Source of the DNA: an uncultured Clostridia bacterium
GTDB taxonomy: Bacteria; Bacillota; Clostridia; Oscillospirales; Ruminococcaceae
Direction: 5' to 3'
DNA: 64,000 nt
Assembly: GCA_947089135.1 (NCBI GenBank)
Contig: CAMUJF010000008.1
Location: 44,213-108,212 of the forward strand
Under the pieces are notes generated by a model that was not told the DNA's origin, searched no databases, and saw nothing but the letters and a program-made list of their open reading frames with translations. Shown in pieces: positions 32,346-41,326 of this stretch. The position numbers were made by a program, and so were the translations under genes. How positions within the stretch are numbered: position 1 is the stretch's first letter; every line of letters begins with the position of its first letter.

Positions 32346-32469
32346 ATAAAACAGTCACCCGCCCCCTTGAGGGGGCTTTGCAAAGTAACAATTTCTTGTA
32401 CCAAACAGTGGGGGTGACAATACCTGCGGTGACTTGCCAATACAGGCTTGCCAATACAGGCTTCCCCGC
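32346..32469. repeat. Short repeats between pyrK and carB
   Basis: GCCCCCTTGAGGGGGC is a perfect hairpin (about 32370-32386), and CTTGCCAATACAGG occurs twice in tandem (about 32433-32461). A GCCCCTTGATAGGGGC hairpin of the same kind is at about 39464-39479 before the pyrF end. These look like degraded copies of a dispersed palindromic element. Confidence 0.5.
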
Positions 32470-35400
32470 TTAGATTTTTGTAATATCCACCATTTCCATT
32501 TCGTCGATCTTCTTGCCCATAAGCAGAATATCAGCAACAGCGTTTGCCGTGTCTATGGCGGTCAGACAACAGATAGAACGCTCCACCGTTTTGCGGCGTA
32601 TCTTTACGCTGTCGAACGCGGGGATACGTCCCTTTGCCGAGGTGGAAATAACATAGTCCACCTTGCCGCTGTCAAGCAGTGTCATAACGTTTGGTTTTTC
32701 CTCCGAAACGCGGCGTACTACGTTTGCAGCCACCATGTTTTTGTTCAGCAGCGAAGCCGTGCCGCTTGTTGCGTAAATGTCAAAGCCGAGATTTTCAAAC
32801 TTTTCCGCAACATATATTATCTCCTGCTTGTCGGTGTCGCGTACTGTTATAAGCACTCCCCCGCCCTGCTTCTTTTCAAGGTTGTAACCCGCGCCCACAA
32901 GTCCCTTGTAAAGCGCGTCCTCGAAGCTTCTTGCGATACCGAGACACTCGCCTGTGGACTTCATTTCCGGTCCCAGAGCGGTGTCAACGTCGTGGAGCTT
33001 TTCAAAGCTGAATACAGGAACTTTTACCGCGATAAAGTCCGCCTCTTTGTACAGACCGCTTGTGTAGCCCTGTTCTTTAAGGCTTTCGCCAAGCATAATT
33101 TTTGTAGCAATATCTACCATTGGCACGCCCGTTACCTTTGAAATATAGGGTACTGTTCTGGACGAGCGCGGGTTAACCTCGATAACGTAAACCTCATCGT
33201 TATAGACAACGTACTGAATATTTACAAGACCGATAACGTGAAGCTCCATAGCAAGACGGCGAGTGTACTCAATAATAGTTTCGCGAATTTTTTTGGTGAG
33301 GGTAAGCGCAGGGTACACCGAAATAGAGTCTCCGGAATGGATTCCCGCACGCTCAATATGCTCCATAATTCCGGGGATAACGAAGTCAGTACCGTCGCAG
33401 ATAGCGTCAACCTCGACCTCCTTGCCCATCATGTATTTGTCGATAAGGACGGGATTTTCAAGTCCTCCGCGCATGATAATTTCCATGTACTCAATAATGT
33501 CCTGATTGGAATGTGCAATTATCATGTTCTGTCCGCCCAGAACGTATGAGGGGCGCATAAGTACTGGGTAACCAAGCTCCTCCGCCGCTTTGAGAGCCTC
33601 CTCGGTATTCATTACCGTGTGTCCTGCGGGACGGGGTATTCCGCACTTGTTCAGCAGCTCGTCGAAACGCTCTCTGTCCTCGGCGGCGTCAATACTGTCC
33701 GCAGACGTGCCGAGAATATTCACGCCCATGTCGGAAAGGTGCTTTGTCAGCTTGATAGCGGTCTGACCGCCGAACTGTACCACAACACCGTAAGGCTGCT
33801 CTGTCTCAATGATAGCTTCAACGTCCTCCTTGGTGAGAGGGTCGAAGTACAGTCTGTCGCCCGTGTCGAAATCAGTGGAAACCGTTTCAGGATTGTTGTT
33901 GCAGATAACCGCCTCGTAACCCATTTCTTTAAGCGCCCAAACACAGTGTACGGAACAGTAGTCGAACTCAATACCCTGACCGATACGGATAGGTCCCGAA
34001 CCGAAAACGATAACCTTTTTCTTGCCCGAATTTTTACGCTCGATAAACTGCTTTGCCTCGTTTTCCTCGTCAAAGGTGGAGTAGAAATAGGGAGTCTCCG
34101 CCTTGAACTCTCCCGCGCAGGTGTCAACCATTTTGAACACCGCTCTTGTGCGCTTGGGACACTTCTGTCCGCTCAAACGCTCGATAGTGCCGTCAAGATA
34201 GCTGTAACGCTTTGCAAGGTCGTATTTTTCCTCGGTAAGCTCACCGTCCCTAAGCAGTCTTTCAAGCTCCACAAGGTTGTTGAGTTTGGATAAAAACCAA
34301 CAGTCAATTTTGGTAATTTCGTGTATAGTTTCAATGGGTATGTTCCTTTTCAGAGCCTCGAATACCGCAAAGGAACGCTCGTCGTCCACGGAGTACAAAA
34401 GGTTCTTGACCTCGTGGTCTTCAAGCTTTTCAAGCTTTTTCAGATTCATGGTGTCCATGCCCAGTTCTATCGAGCGTACCGCTTTCATCATTGCCTGCTC
34501 AAAGGACGTACCTATCGCCATTACCTCGCCTGTAGCCATCATCTGAGTACCTAAAGTACGTTTTGCGTACACAAACTTATCGAATGCCCATTTGGGGAAT
34601 TTTACAACAACGTAGTCCAAAGCAGGCTCAAAGCAAGCGTAAGTCTTGCCCGTTACCTGATTTATAATTTCGTCAAGGCTGTAACCGATAGCGATTTTCG
34701 TAGCTACCTTTGCAATGGGGTACCCCGTAGCCTTAGAAGCCAACGCAGAGGAACGGGACACACGGGGGTTTACCTCAATAACGGCGTACTCAAAGCTTGT
34801 GGGGTGAAGCGCAAACTGACAGTTGCAGCCGCCCTCGACCTTAAGCTCGGAGATGATATTTAACGCCGCGGTACGGAGCATCTGATACTCCTTGTCGGTA
34901 AGCGTTACTGCGGGAGCGATTACGATAGAGTCTCCTGTGTGAACGCCAACGGGGTCGAAATTCTCCATAGAGCAGACGGTTATAACGTTGCCCTTGCTGT
35001 CGCGTATAACCTCAAATTCTATCTCTTTCCAGCCGCTTATGCACTTTTCGATAAGCACCTGCGTAATGGGGGACAACCGCAGTCCGTTTGTGGAAATATC
35101 CCGCAGCTCGTCCTCGTTGTAGGCGATACCGCCGCCTGTGCCGCCCAATGTAAACGCGGGGCGAACGATAACGGGGTAATCTATCACCTCGGCAAAGTCA
35201 ACAGCGTCCTCAACGGTCTCGACGACCTTGGAGGGAATGCAGGGTTCACCGATCTTTTCCATAGTGTCCTTGAAAGCCTGTCTGTCCTCGGCTTTGTGGA
35301 TAGTTTCGGGATTTGCGCCCAAAAGCTTGACATTATGCTCGTCCAAAAAACCGCACTCCGCAAGCTGCATTGAAAGGGTCAGACCCGTCTGTCCGCCGAG

Positions 35401-35667
35401 AGTGGAAAGAACACTGTCGGGCTTTTCGATTTCAATAATTTTCTTAACCACATCAAGTGTCAGGGGTTCAATGTACACCTTGTCCGCCATAGCCTTGTCC
35501 GTCATGATAGTGGCAGGGTTCGAGTTGATGAGTACTACCTCCAAGCCCTCCTGCTTCAAGGCGCGGCAAGCCTGAGTACCCGCGTAGTCAAATTCTGCAG
35601 CCTGTCCGATTATAATAGGTCCCGAACCGATAACGAGGACTTTCTTTATATCTTTTCTTAATGGCAT
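32470..35667 (-). CDS. carB: Carbamoyl-phosphate synthase large subunit
   Basis: 1065 residues, the normal length. Two ATP-grasp halves: the N-terminal with VLVIGSGPIIIGQAAEFDYAG and EVNPRVSRSSALASKATGYP, and the C-terminal with VFGSGPIRIGQGIEFDYCSV and EVNPRSSRTVPYISKVTGVP. The C-terminal MGS-like allosteric domain (ISTSAKGRI) follows. It makes carbamoyl phosphate from bicarbonate, ATP and ammonia channelled from CarA. A lipoprotein gene separates it from carA, which is unusual. Confidence 0.96.
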   Translation of the reverse strand: MPLRKDIKKVLVIGSGPIIIGQAAEFDYAGTQACRALKQEGLEVVLINSNPATIMTDKAMADKVYIEPLTLDVVKKIIEIEKPDSVLSTLGGQTGLTLSMQLAECGFLDEHNVKLLGANPETIHKAEDRQAFKDTMEKIGEPCIPSKVVETVEDAVDFAEVIDYPVIVRPAFTLGGTGGGIAYNEDELRDISTNGLRLSPITQVLIEKCISGWKEIEFEVIRDSKGNVITVCSMENFDPVGVHTGDSIVIAPAVTLTDKEYQMLRTAALNIISELKVEGGCNCQFALHPTSFEYAVIEVNPRVSRSSALASKATGYPIAKVATKIAIGYSLDEIINQVTGKTYACFEPALDYVVVKFPKWAFDKFVYAKRTLGTQMMATGEVMAIGTSFEQAMMKAVRSIELGMDTMNLKKLEKLEDHEVKNLLYSVDDERSFAVFEALKRNIPIETIHEITKIDCWFLSKLNNLVELERLLRDGELTEEKYDLAKRYSYLDGTIERLSGQKCPKRTRAVFKMVDTCAGEFKAETPYFYSTFDEENEAKQFIERKNSGKKKVIVFGSGPIRIGQGIEFDYCSVHCVWALKEMGYEAVICNNNPETVSTDFDTGDRLYFDPLTKEDVEAIIETEQPYGVVVQFGGQTAIKLTKHLSDMGVNILGTSADSIDAAEDRERFDELLNKCGIPRPAGHTVMNTEEALKAAEELGYPVLMRPSYVLGGQNMIIAHSNQDIIEYMEIIMRGGLENPVLIDKYMMGKEVEVDAICDGTDFVIPGIMEHIERAGIHSGDSISVYPALTLTKKIRETIIEYTRRLAMELHVIGLVNIQYVVYNDEVYVIEVNPRSSRTVPYISKVTGVPMVDIATKIMLGESLKEQGYTSGLYKEADFIAVKVPVFSFEKLHDVDTALGPEMKSTGECLGIARSFEDALYKGLVGAGYNLEKKQGGGVLITVRDTDKQEIIYVAEKFENLGFDIYATSGTASLLNKNMVAANVVRRVSEEKPNVMTLLDSGKVDYVISTSAKGRIPAFDSVKIRRKTVERSICCLTAIDTANAVADILLMGKKIDEMEMVDITKI

Positions 35668-35680
35668 TTCTGCTGACCTC

Positions 35681-36448
35681 CTAATTATTTACATTTTGCT
35701 TTTTTAATAAATAATCCTGATATACATTTTCAGTACCGCTTATCAGCTCCGAGCCGCAAAAAAGCTTACCGTCGTAAATGTACATGATATCCCGATATTC
35801 ATTACCCTTAAAAATGGCATACTCATTATTGTATTCATCGTTCGGTACTTCCACGGAATTAATATAAGTAGTTGTTTGCTTTAATTCTTCTTCGGGCGAA
35901 TCTGCCTGCCATGTCGAATCGAACAGTATGCTGACCTTACCGTCATTGCCTACCGCCTCTGTCTTTTCATTTTTCAGAAAATAAGAATGTTCATAATCCG
36001 AAAAAATCAAAAGCCGTGACAGTTCTTCGTCGTACATAAAATACGTTTCTCCGTCCCTGCAAAATCCGGAAGATGAGAAAAGCTCATTAACATTATCACC
36101 GTCAGCTATGCTGTAAAATTTCATTTCATTATAGTCTTGATTTCCCTTTGAAAACACCGCAAAAAATTCATCTGTTCCGTCGTTATTGTAATCAATTACA
36201 CCGTATGTTACCGCATTGCTGAGTTTAAGTTTCTTTAAAAAAGCATCTAAACTGTTCAGGCAATTTTTTAAAGTATTTTCCGCTTCCGATACTTCGGTAT
36301 TTTCAAGCGTCTGTTCAGTCTGCGCCGCCGCGGTGATCTGTTGAGTTTCCGAAAAGGTCTGCTCTGTATCAGTCTGGCACCCGACCATACCGAAAACCAA
36401 GCAAGCCGCCGCAAGTACCGCAAAGACTTTTTTATTTCTTAAAAGCAT
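35681..36448 (-). CDS. Lipoprotein lodged between carA and carB
   Basis: 255 residues. Lipoprotein signal with lipobox GMVGC, a Thr/Glu/Gln-rich linker, then an exported domain whose start VIDYNNDGTDEFF is the calcium-binding-loop-like pattern found in VCBS/FG-GAP-type domains. No known enzyme motif. It is 1 base from carA and 13 bases from carB, so it must be co-transcribed with them although it has no obvious pyrimidine role. AT content is higher than in carA and carB, suggesting a later insertion. Confidence 0.7.
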   Translation of the reverse strand: MLLRNKKVFAVLAAACLVFGMVGCQTDTEQTFSETQQITAAAQTEQTLENTEVSEAENTLKNCLNSLDAFLKKLKLSNAVTYGVIDYNNDGTDEFFAVFSKGNQDYNEMKFYSIADGDNVNELFSSSGFCRDGETYFMYDEELSRLLIFSDYEHSYFLKNEKTEAVGNDGKVSILFDSTWQADSPEEELKQTTTYINSVEVPNDEYNNEYAIFKGNEYRDIMYIYDGKLFCGSELISGTENVYQDYLLKKQNVNN

Positions 36449-36449
36449 A

Positions 36450-37562
36450 TCAATTGCCCTCTTTATTATTCTTTATCATCTCGATAAACTCGTCAAAAAG
36501 GTACGCCGTATCGTGGGGACCGCCGCAAGCCTCGGGGTGGAACTGCACCGTAAAGCACGGGAAATTCTTATAGCGCACGCCCTCGCAGGTCTGGTCATTT
36601 GAATTTTTGTGGGATACCTCTCCAACATCGGGGGAAATACTGCCGCTTACCACCGCGTAGCCGTGATTTTGGGACGTTACAAAGGTCTTGTCAAGCTTTA
36701 TGTCATCCACAGGCTGATTTGCGCCGCGGTGACCGTATTTCAGCTTTTCGGTACGCGCGCCGTTTGCAAGAGCGGTAAGCTGATGTCCCAGACAAATGCC
36801 GAACGTGGGTATTCCCAGTTTGTTTATTTCCTTGAGGTTTTCAATAATTTCCGTATTTTCCGCAGGGTCGCCGGGACCGTTGGAAAGCATTATTCCATCG
36901 GGGTTCAGCGCCTTGACCTGCTCCGCCGTTGTGTCCGCAGGGACTACCGTTACATTACAGCCGCGTTTCAGAAGTTCCCGGCGTATGTTGAATTTGTACC
37001 CGAAATCAAACAGCGCAACGTGGTATTTGGGGTCGTCCGCCTTGAAAAATTCCTGCTCCTTGACAGTGACGGACTTCACCGCGTTCACGATTTTGAACTC
37101 GTTTATTTTTTTGAGGAACTCGTCCTTTTTATCGTACACATTCTCCGTGGTGATAACGCCGTTCATAACGCCGTGTTCGCGGATAATTCTCGTAAGACAG
37201 CGGGTGTCTATGGAATGTATGCCGATGATATTGTGCTTTTTGAGGAACTCGTCCACGTTCCCCTCGCTGCGGAAATTTGAGGGCGCATTGCACCACTCCC
37301 GAACCACATAGCCGCTTACCACCGAGGTGTTGGACTCGTAGTCCGTATCGTTCACGCCGTAGTTTCCGATAAGGGGAAACGTCTGGGTAACGATCTGACC
37401 GTAGTAGCTGGGGTCGGAGAGAGTTTCCTCATAGCCCGTCATGCTTGTGGCGAAAACGATCTCGCCGAATGACGTACCCTTTGCGCCAAAGGAGTACCCC
37501 TCGAACACCCTGCCGTCCGCAAGCATAAGATACGCCTTGTCGCCTAAATTAAATAAAGACAT
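36450..37562 (-). CDS. carA: Carbamoyl-phosphate synthase small subunit
   Basis: 370 residues. N-terminal CPSase small domain (LADGRVFEGYSFGAKG, SMTGYEETLSDPSY) and a class I glutamine amidotransferase domain with nucleophile elbow FGICLGHQ and His/Glu pair in VQFHPEA. It releases ammonia from glutamine for CarB. GAAAGGAACG precedes the ATG. No PyrR hairpin is seen upstream, so it probably depends on read-through or a weak promoter in 37563-37712. Confidence 0.95.
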   Translation of the reverse strand: MSLFNLGDKAYLMLADGRVFEGYSFGAKGTSFGEIVFATSMTGYEETLSDPSYYGQIVTQTFPLIGNYGVNDTDYESNTSVVSGYVVREWCNAPSNFRSEGNVDEFLKKHNIIGIHSIDTRCLTRIIREHGVMNGVITTENVYDKKDEFLKKINEFKIVNAVKSVTVKEQEFFKADDPKYHVALFDFGYKFNIRRELLKRGCNVTVVPADTTAEQVKALNPDGIMLSNGPGDPAENTEIIENLKEINKLGIPTFGICLGHQLTALANGARTEKLKYGHRGANQPVDDIKLDKTFVTSQNHGYAVVSGSISPDVGEVSHKNSNDQTCEGVRYKNFPCFTVQFHPEACGGPHDTAYLFDEFIEMIKNNKEGN

Positions 37563-37712
37563 TTTATCGTTCCTTTCTTTCAGAGGATAGAAAATAGAGG
37601 GTAGAGGACAAACGCTCCGCGAAACTATTTTCTAAGAGTAATTTTATTTTAACGCAGATTTGACTGCATGATAAACGGGAATTTGCGCAAAAGAATGTAT
37701 TATGTACGATTT

Positions 37713-38096
37713 CTAATATGTTTCCATTTGTCCGCACAGCATACTATAAAACCCAAATCGCTCATAAAACGTTTTCAAGCTTTCTTCATAAACCACCGAA
37801 ATCATGTAGATATGCTTTTCTTTCAAATATTCTATCATTTTGTCCATAAGGTCTGTGCCGATCCCTCTGCCTTGGTAATCGGGACAAACCATTAAATCTT
37901 GAATATAAGCATCTGTTACACCATTTGATACGCTGTCAATATACCCAATAAGTTTATTATTTTCATAAACTGCAATATGGTAATACGACGTCATCAAAGG
38001 GTTACCATACTCTTTTTCCATTCTGCTCCAACCCACAGATTCACGCAAATCCGCCAATGCTTTTACAGACACTTTTTCGTTGAATTTGTACGTCAT
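37713..38096 (-). CDS. GNAT family N-acetyltransferase
   Basis: 127 residues with the acetyl-CoA loop VCPDYQGRGIGTDLM and a C-terminal FYERFGF (motif B). Substrate unknown. AAGGAG precedes the ATG. It is one of several unrelated genes lying between pyrF and carA on the same strand. Confidence 0.85.
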   Translation of the reverse strand: MTYKFNEKVSVKALADLRESVGWSRMEKEYGNPLMTSYYHIAVYENNKLIGYIDSVSNGVTDAYIQDLMVCPDYQGRGIGTDLMDKMIEYLKEKHIYMISVVYEESLKTFYERFGFYSMLCGQMETY

Positions 38097-38140
38097 TAGG
38101 TTTTTCTCCTTGTAGAATATTTATATCGTTAAATTCTGAT

Positions 38141-38881
38141 TTATCGGTCTGCTATTTTTTTCAAAACCGTGATCAATTCATTCCAATGATGAATATGTAA
38201 ATGGTCAAAGGTTATTTCCATATCTATATTATCACGAACGGAGGGATTTTCTTCCGCGGTTGAACCTTCGTACAAAACAGGAAACATTCCGACCCCGTGT
38301 GCACCGTTTACATCACAATAGATGCTGTCGCCGCAGAACCATACCTTGTCCGCAGACAGACCTGCCTTTTTGAGTGCAATTTCAAACATAAGCGAGTGCG
38401 GCTTTTTGAACACATACTCGCTTGAAACAAGTACAAATTCAAATTTGTTGTTAGGGAGCAGTCTGTCTATTCTTTCGGCAAGCGCAGCGCCCGAAAAGCA
38501 ATGATTGCTTATTACTGCGGTGCGTATGCCGTTTTCGTTGAGGTAATCAAGCATTTCCGAAACGTAAGGCATGACCGCACCCTCGGAGATGCCGTTCCAT
38601 ATAATGCGCTCCGCTTCATCTAAAGAAACAGAAAACGTTATGTTAAGATAATCGCATAAAAGTCTTAGGAAATGATGCTCGTGAATTTCAAGCGTGCCGC
38701 GGTTGGCTTTGATTTCCGCAAACATTTCAATGCAGGTTTTGTTAAAGGTTTCAAAGCTGACATTGCCGGGATTATCTTTTATGTATTTGTATATCGCCCT
38801 GTTTCCGTTTTCAGCGCTGTTGTTCGGCTCGTAAAGAATTGTGTACCCATAATCAAAAATTATCATTTCGGGTTTAGTCAT
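38141..38881 (-). CDS. HAD-superfamily hydrolase
   Basis: 246 residues. HAD motif I DYGYTI (first Asp nucleophile; the second Asp position is Tyr-Thr variant), motif II ISNHC, motif III Lys in FKKPHSLMF and motif IV WFCGDSIYCDV. A cap domain lies between I and II. Haloacid-dehalogenase-like phosphatase, substrate unknown. The motif I change from DxD to DYGYT, lacking the usual second Asp, may alter activity. A broken second copy follows upstream at 38896-39020. Confidence 0.75.
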   Translation of the reverse strand: MTKPEMIIFDYGYTILYEPNNSAENGNRAIYKYIKDNPGNVSFETFNKTCIEMFAEIKANRGTLEIHEHHFLRLLCDYLNITFSVSLDEAERIIWNGISEGAVMPYVSEMLDYLNENGIRTAVISNHCFSGAALAERIDRLLPNNKFEFVLVSSEYVFKKPHSLMFEIALKKAGLSADKVWFCGDSIYCDVNGAHGVGMFPVLYEGSTAEENPSVRDNIDMEITFDHLHIHHWNELITVLKKIADR

Positions 38882-38895
38882 ATGATACCTCCCAA

Positions 38896-39020
38896 TTTTG
38901 ATTTATCAGCCTGCTATTTTTTCAAAGCCGCGATCAATTCTTTTCAGTGCAATTTCAAACATAAGCGAGTGGAGCTTTTTAAACACATACTCGCTTGAAA
39001 TAAGTACAAACTCAAATTTT
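38896..39020 (-). pseudogene. Fragmented duplicate of the HAD gene
   Basis: About 38896-38940 repeats, with few changes, the 3' end of the intact HAD gene (near 38135-38180: CTGCTATTTTTTCAAA). It is joined directly to 38943-39020, which repeats an internal piece (near 38370-38445: GTGCAATTTCAAACATAAGC). The stretch between them is missing. This is a decayed tandem duplicate. Confidence 0.75.
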
Positions 39021-39393
39021 ACTTCTCTTCTTTTACATTTCCGATATATTTCATAAATAGAAATAATGCAATATAAACACCCGCAAATATCGGTATTGTA
39101 ATTGTCACTGTTTTTAACACATTGACTGTTCCACTCTCAATATATGAATATATCAATCGAGTGGCGATCGTAACAATAAAGCATACAGCAATATGTATCG
39201 GATATTTTGCTTTTGACTTTATTTCTATTATTTCAAATGATAATCCGTACAAAACAGATGCAAATACCCAAGTAAGAACCGATTGCATAGTATCATTAAG
39301 TCCTTTATCAAGCAAAAGCATCGGGACATATACCACTGTTCCAAAGCCTACTGCAATAAACATATTATGCAATGCCCTCTTTATATTTTTCAT
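39019..39393 (-). CDS. Small membrane protein, DUF3021-like
   Basis: 124 residues with four hydrophobic helices (about 10-28, 38-55, 65-85, 92-115). The layout of four helices and the short charged tail GNVKEEK matches DUF3021 proteins, often near LytTR regulators, though none is present here. AT-rich compared with the pyr genes, again pointing to later entry into this cluster. Confidence 0.55.
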   Translation of the reverse strand: MKNIKRALHNMFIAVGFGTVVYVPMLLLDKGLNDTMQSVLTWVFASVLYGLSFEIIEIKSKAKYPIHIAVCFIVTIATRLIYSYIESGTVNVLKTVTITIPIFAGVYIALFLFMKYIGNVKEEK

Positions 39394-39542
39394 ATTGTAT
39401 TTCCTTCTCCAAATTAAGGTTTATCGCGCTGCAAAGCTTTTATATAATTGCTGTATTTATCCCGCCCCTTGATAGGGGCTTGACAAGCCCAAAAATTATT
39501 GTATCCGACTTTGAGGTAGAACAAGGGTGCAGGCTCAGCCTG

Positions 39543-40478
39543 CTATTTTTTGAGAGCAGTTACAAACCCCGTAATATCCTCTCTCATGCGTATGCACTCG
39601 CGTCTTGCCGCGCCAGCGAAATCGTGCGGGTCACAGCCATCCTCTTTCTGATAAGCGCACATTACCGCACGTGAGGAATTTACTATCGCGCCCAGACCCT
39701 TTTGGTCGAAAGCCTTTGCAACGCCCTCCGCGCCGCCGCCCTGCGCTCCGTAGCCGGGGACAAGGAAAAACGTGTGGGGAAGCTTCTCTCTCATTTCCGC
39801 AAGCTGTTCGGGATATGTTGCTCCAACCACTGCGCCCACCGCGGAATAGCCGTACTCGCCTACGGAATCTGCGCCCCATTTTTCGCACATATCGCCCATT
39901 GTCTCGTATATGGTCTTGCCGTCGTCAAGCATTCTGTCCTGCAATTCTCCGCTGGACTTGTTTGAGGTCTTCACAAGCACAAAGATACCCTTGTCATTCT
40001 TTTTGCAAGCCGCCGTAAGGGGAGCGATACCGTCCGTACCCAGATAGCCGTTTACCGTGAGAGCGTCCGCGCCGAAGCCCTCGAAATCAAGACCGTCAAC
40101 ATTTGCCGTACCGAGATATGCGTTTGTGTACGCCTCCATGGTCGCGCCTATGTCGTTGCGCTTTCCGTCAACAATGACGAACATACCCTTTTTCTTTGCG
40201 TACTCAATGGTTTTATACAGCGTTTTAACGCCCTGAAAACCGTACATTTCGTAATACGCCGCCTGTGGCTTTACCGCAGGGACAATGTCGCATACCGCAT
40301 CAATAATAGCCTTATTAAAGCGGAGCAAAGCGTTTGCCGCGCCTTTCAGATCTCTGCCTTTGGCCTTAAAGGCTTCTTCGCGGAGGTACGCGGGAACGTA
40401 GTCCAGCTTGGGGTCAAGACCCACCACCGTGGGGTTTCCGGTTTCGATTATTTTTTTGATAAGTCTGTCGAATGACAT
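39543..40478 (-). CDS. pyrF: Orotidine 5'-phosphate decarboxylase (type 2)
   Basis: 311 residues, the longer PyrF type 2 found in actinobacteria and some Clostridia. Substrate and catalytic motifs: NPTVVGLDPKLDYVP, VKPQAAYYEMYG, and VIVDGKRNDIGATM with the catalytic Lys-Asp network; C-terminal LVPGYGAQGG. It converts OMP to UMP, the last step of the pathway. GGAGAG precedes the ATG. Confidence 0.95.
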   Translation of the reverse strand: MSFDRLIKKIIETGNPTVVGLDPKLDYVPAYLREEAFKAKGRDLKGAANALLRFNKAIIDAVCDIVPAVKPQAAYYEMYGFQGVKTLYKTIEYAKKKGMFVIVDGKRNDIGATMEAYTNAYLGTANVDGLDFEGFGADALTVNGYLGTDGIAPLTAACKKNDKGIFVLVKTSNKSSGELQDRMLDDGKTIYETMGDMCEKWGADSVGEYGYSAVGAVVGATYPEQLAEMREKLPHTFFLVPGYGAQGGGAEGVAKAFDQKGLGAIVNSSRAVMCAYQKEDGCDPHDFAGAARRECIRMREDITGFVTALKK

Positions 40479-40499
40479 AATATCTCTCCTTTTCTGTTG

Positions 40500-40799
40500 T
40501 TAGTCTTTATTTTCATTATTTTGCTCAGATATCCACGTTGAAAGGAAATCGGGGTTCACGACCACCTCTCCCGTTGAGTGAAGCCGATACTCCCCCTCGG
40601 GAGCGGTTTCTATCGCGCTAATGTCGGGCGGCAGAGAAAAAGTTTCGCCGTTTTTCTGCTTTACGGTAATTTGATTTTTGTCCGCAGTCACGACCGTACC
40701 CCAAAATGGCTTCTGCTCCTTGACGTTTCCGTCCGCGTCAACATAGGTTATACCAACAAGCAATATCTTGCCGAGCAGGTCTTTATATTTTATTTTCAT
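40500..40799 (-). CDS. Hypothetical small protein
   Basis: 99 residues, soluble, beta-rich (KILLVGITYVDADG, FWGTVVTADKNQITVK, FSLPPDISAIE). The pattern of strands with a WGTVV turn resembles SH3-like or OB folds. It looks conserved and intact, with no membrane segment; function unknown. It lies between pyrF and the PEBP gene in the same transcript. Confidence 0.6.
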   Translation of the reverse strand: MKIKYKDLLGKILLVGITYVDADGNVKEQKPFWGTVVTADKNQITVKQKNGETFSLPPDISAIETAPEGEYRLHSTGEVVVNPDFLSTWISEQNNENKD

Positions 40800-40807
40800 A
40801 ACCGCGC

Positions 40808-41314
40808 CTACTTTCTTCCAATCAAGACCTCTTTTGCTTTATCGAGAATATGTCCCTCAATTTTATCAAGAAATTCATTGAGATAATAACCCTCTTTTAA
40901 ATCAAGCATACAGTCCAAAGCGTATGCCGTAAGAGTGTATTTGTGGTCTTGGTCGGGAGGTGTCGGACCAATATATCTGTAAACGACATTTTTGTCTGTT
41001 TCTCCCACAAATCGGGATATGCGGCTGTTTGCACCCTGTACCATATTCAAATTTTCCGCGCTTGCGTTTTCGGGCAGAACCGCAGTACCCGCAGGAACAT
41101 TCGCCGCAAGCCAATGTATCCACGCAAATCCGCAGACGGGTATGGAATCAAAATCCACAAACACGAGCGCAAGGCTTTCCGTTCCGTCGGGAACGTCCTC
41201 AAAGCTTACGGGAAAAGATACTGTCGGTTTGCCTTTGTACGTATATTCAGCCGCCGCGTGCTTGGAATATTTGTCCTCCAAAACGCCGTTTTTATTTGGT
41301 ACGATTATTTTCAT
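40808..41314 (-). CDS. PEBP/YbhB family (Raf-kinase-inhibitor-like) protein
   Basis: 168 residues. The phosphatidylethanolamine-binding fold shows SLALVFVDFDSIP, FAWIHWLAANVPAGT and the ligand-loop YIGPTPPDQDHKYTLTAYAL. Cytoplasmic in bacteria; role undefined. It sits 12 bases after pyrC in the pyr transcript without an evident pyrimidine role. Confidence 0.88.
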   Translation of the reverse strand: MKIIVPNKNGVLEDKYSKHAAAEYTYKGKPTVSFPVSFEDVPDGTESLALVFVDFDSIPVCGFAWIHWLAANVPAGTAVLPENASAENLNMVQGANSRISRFVGETDKNVVYRYIGPTPPDQDHKYTLTAYALDCMLDLKEGYYLNEFLDKIEGHILDKAKEVLIGRK

Positions 41315-41326
41315 GCTTACCGCTCC

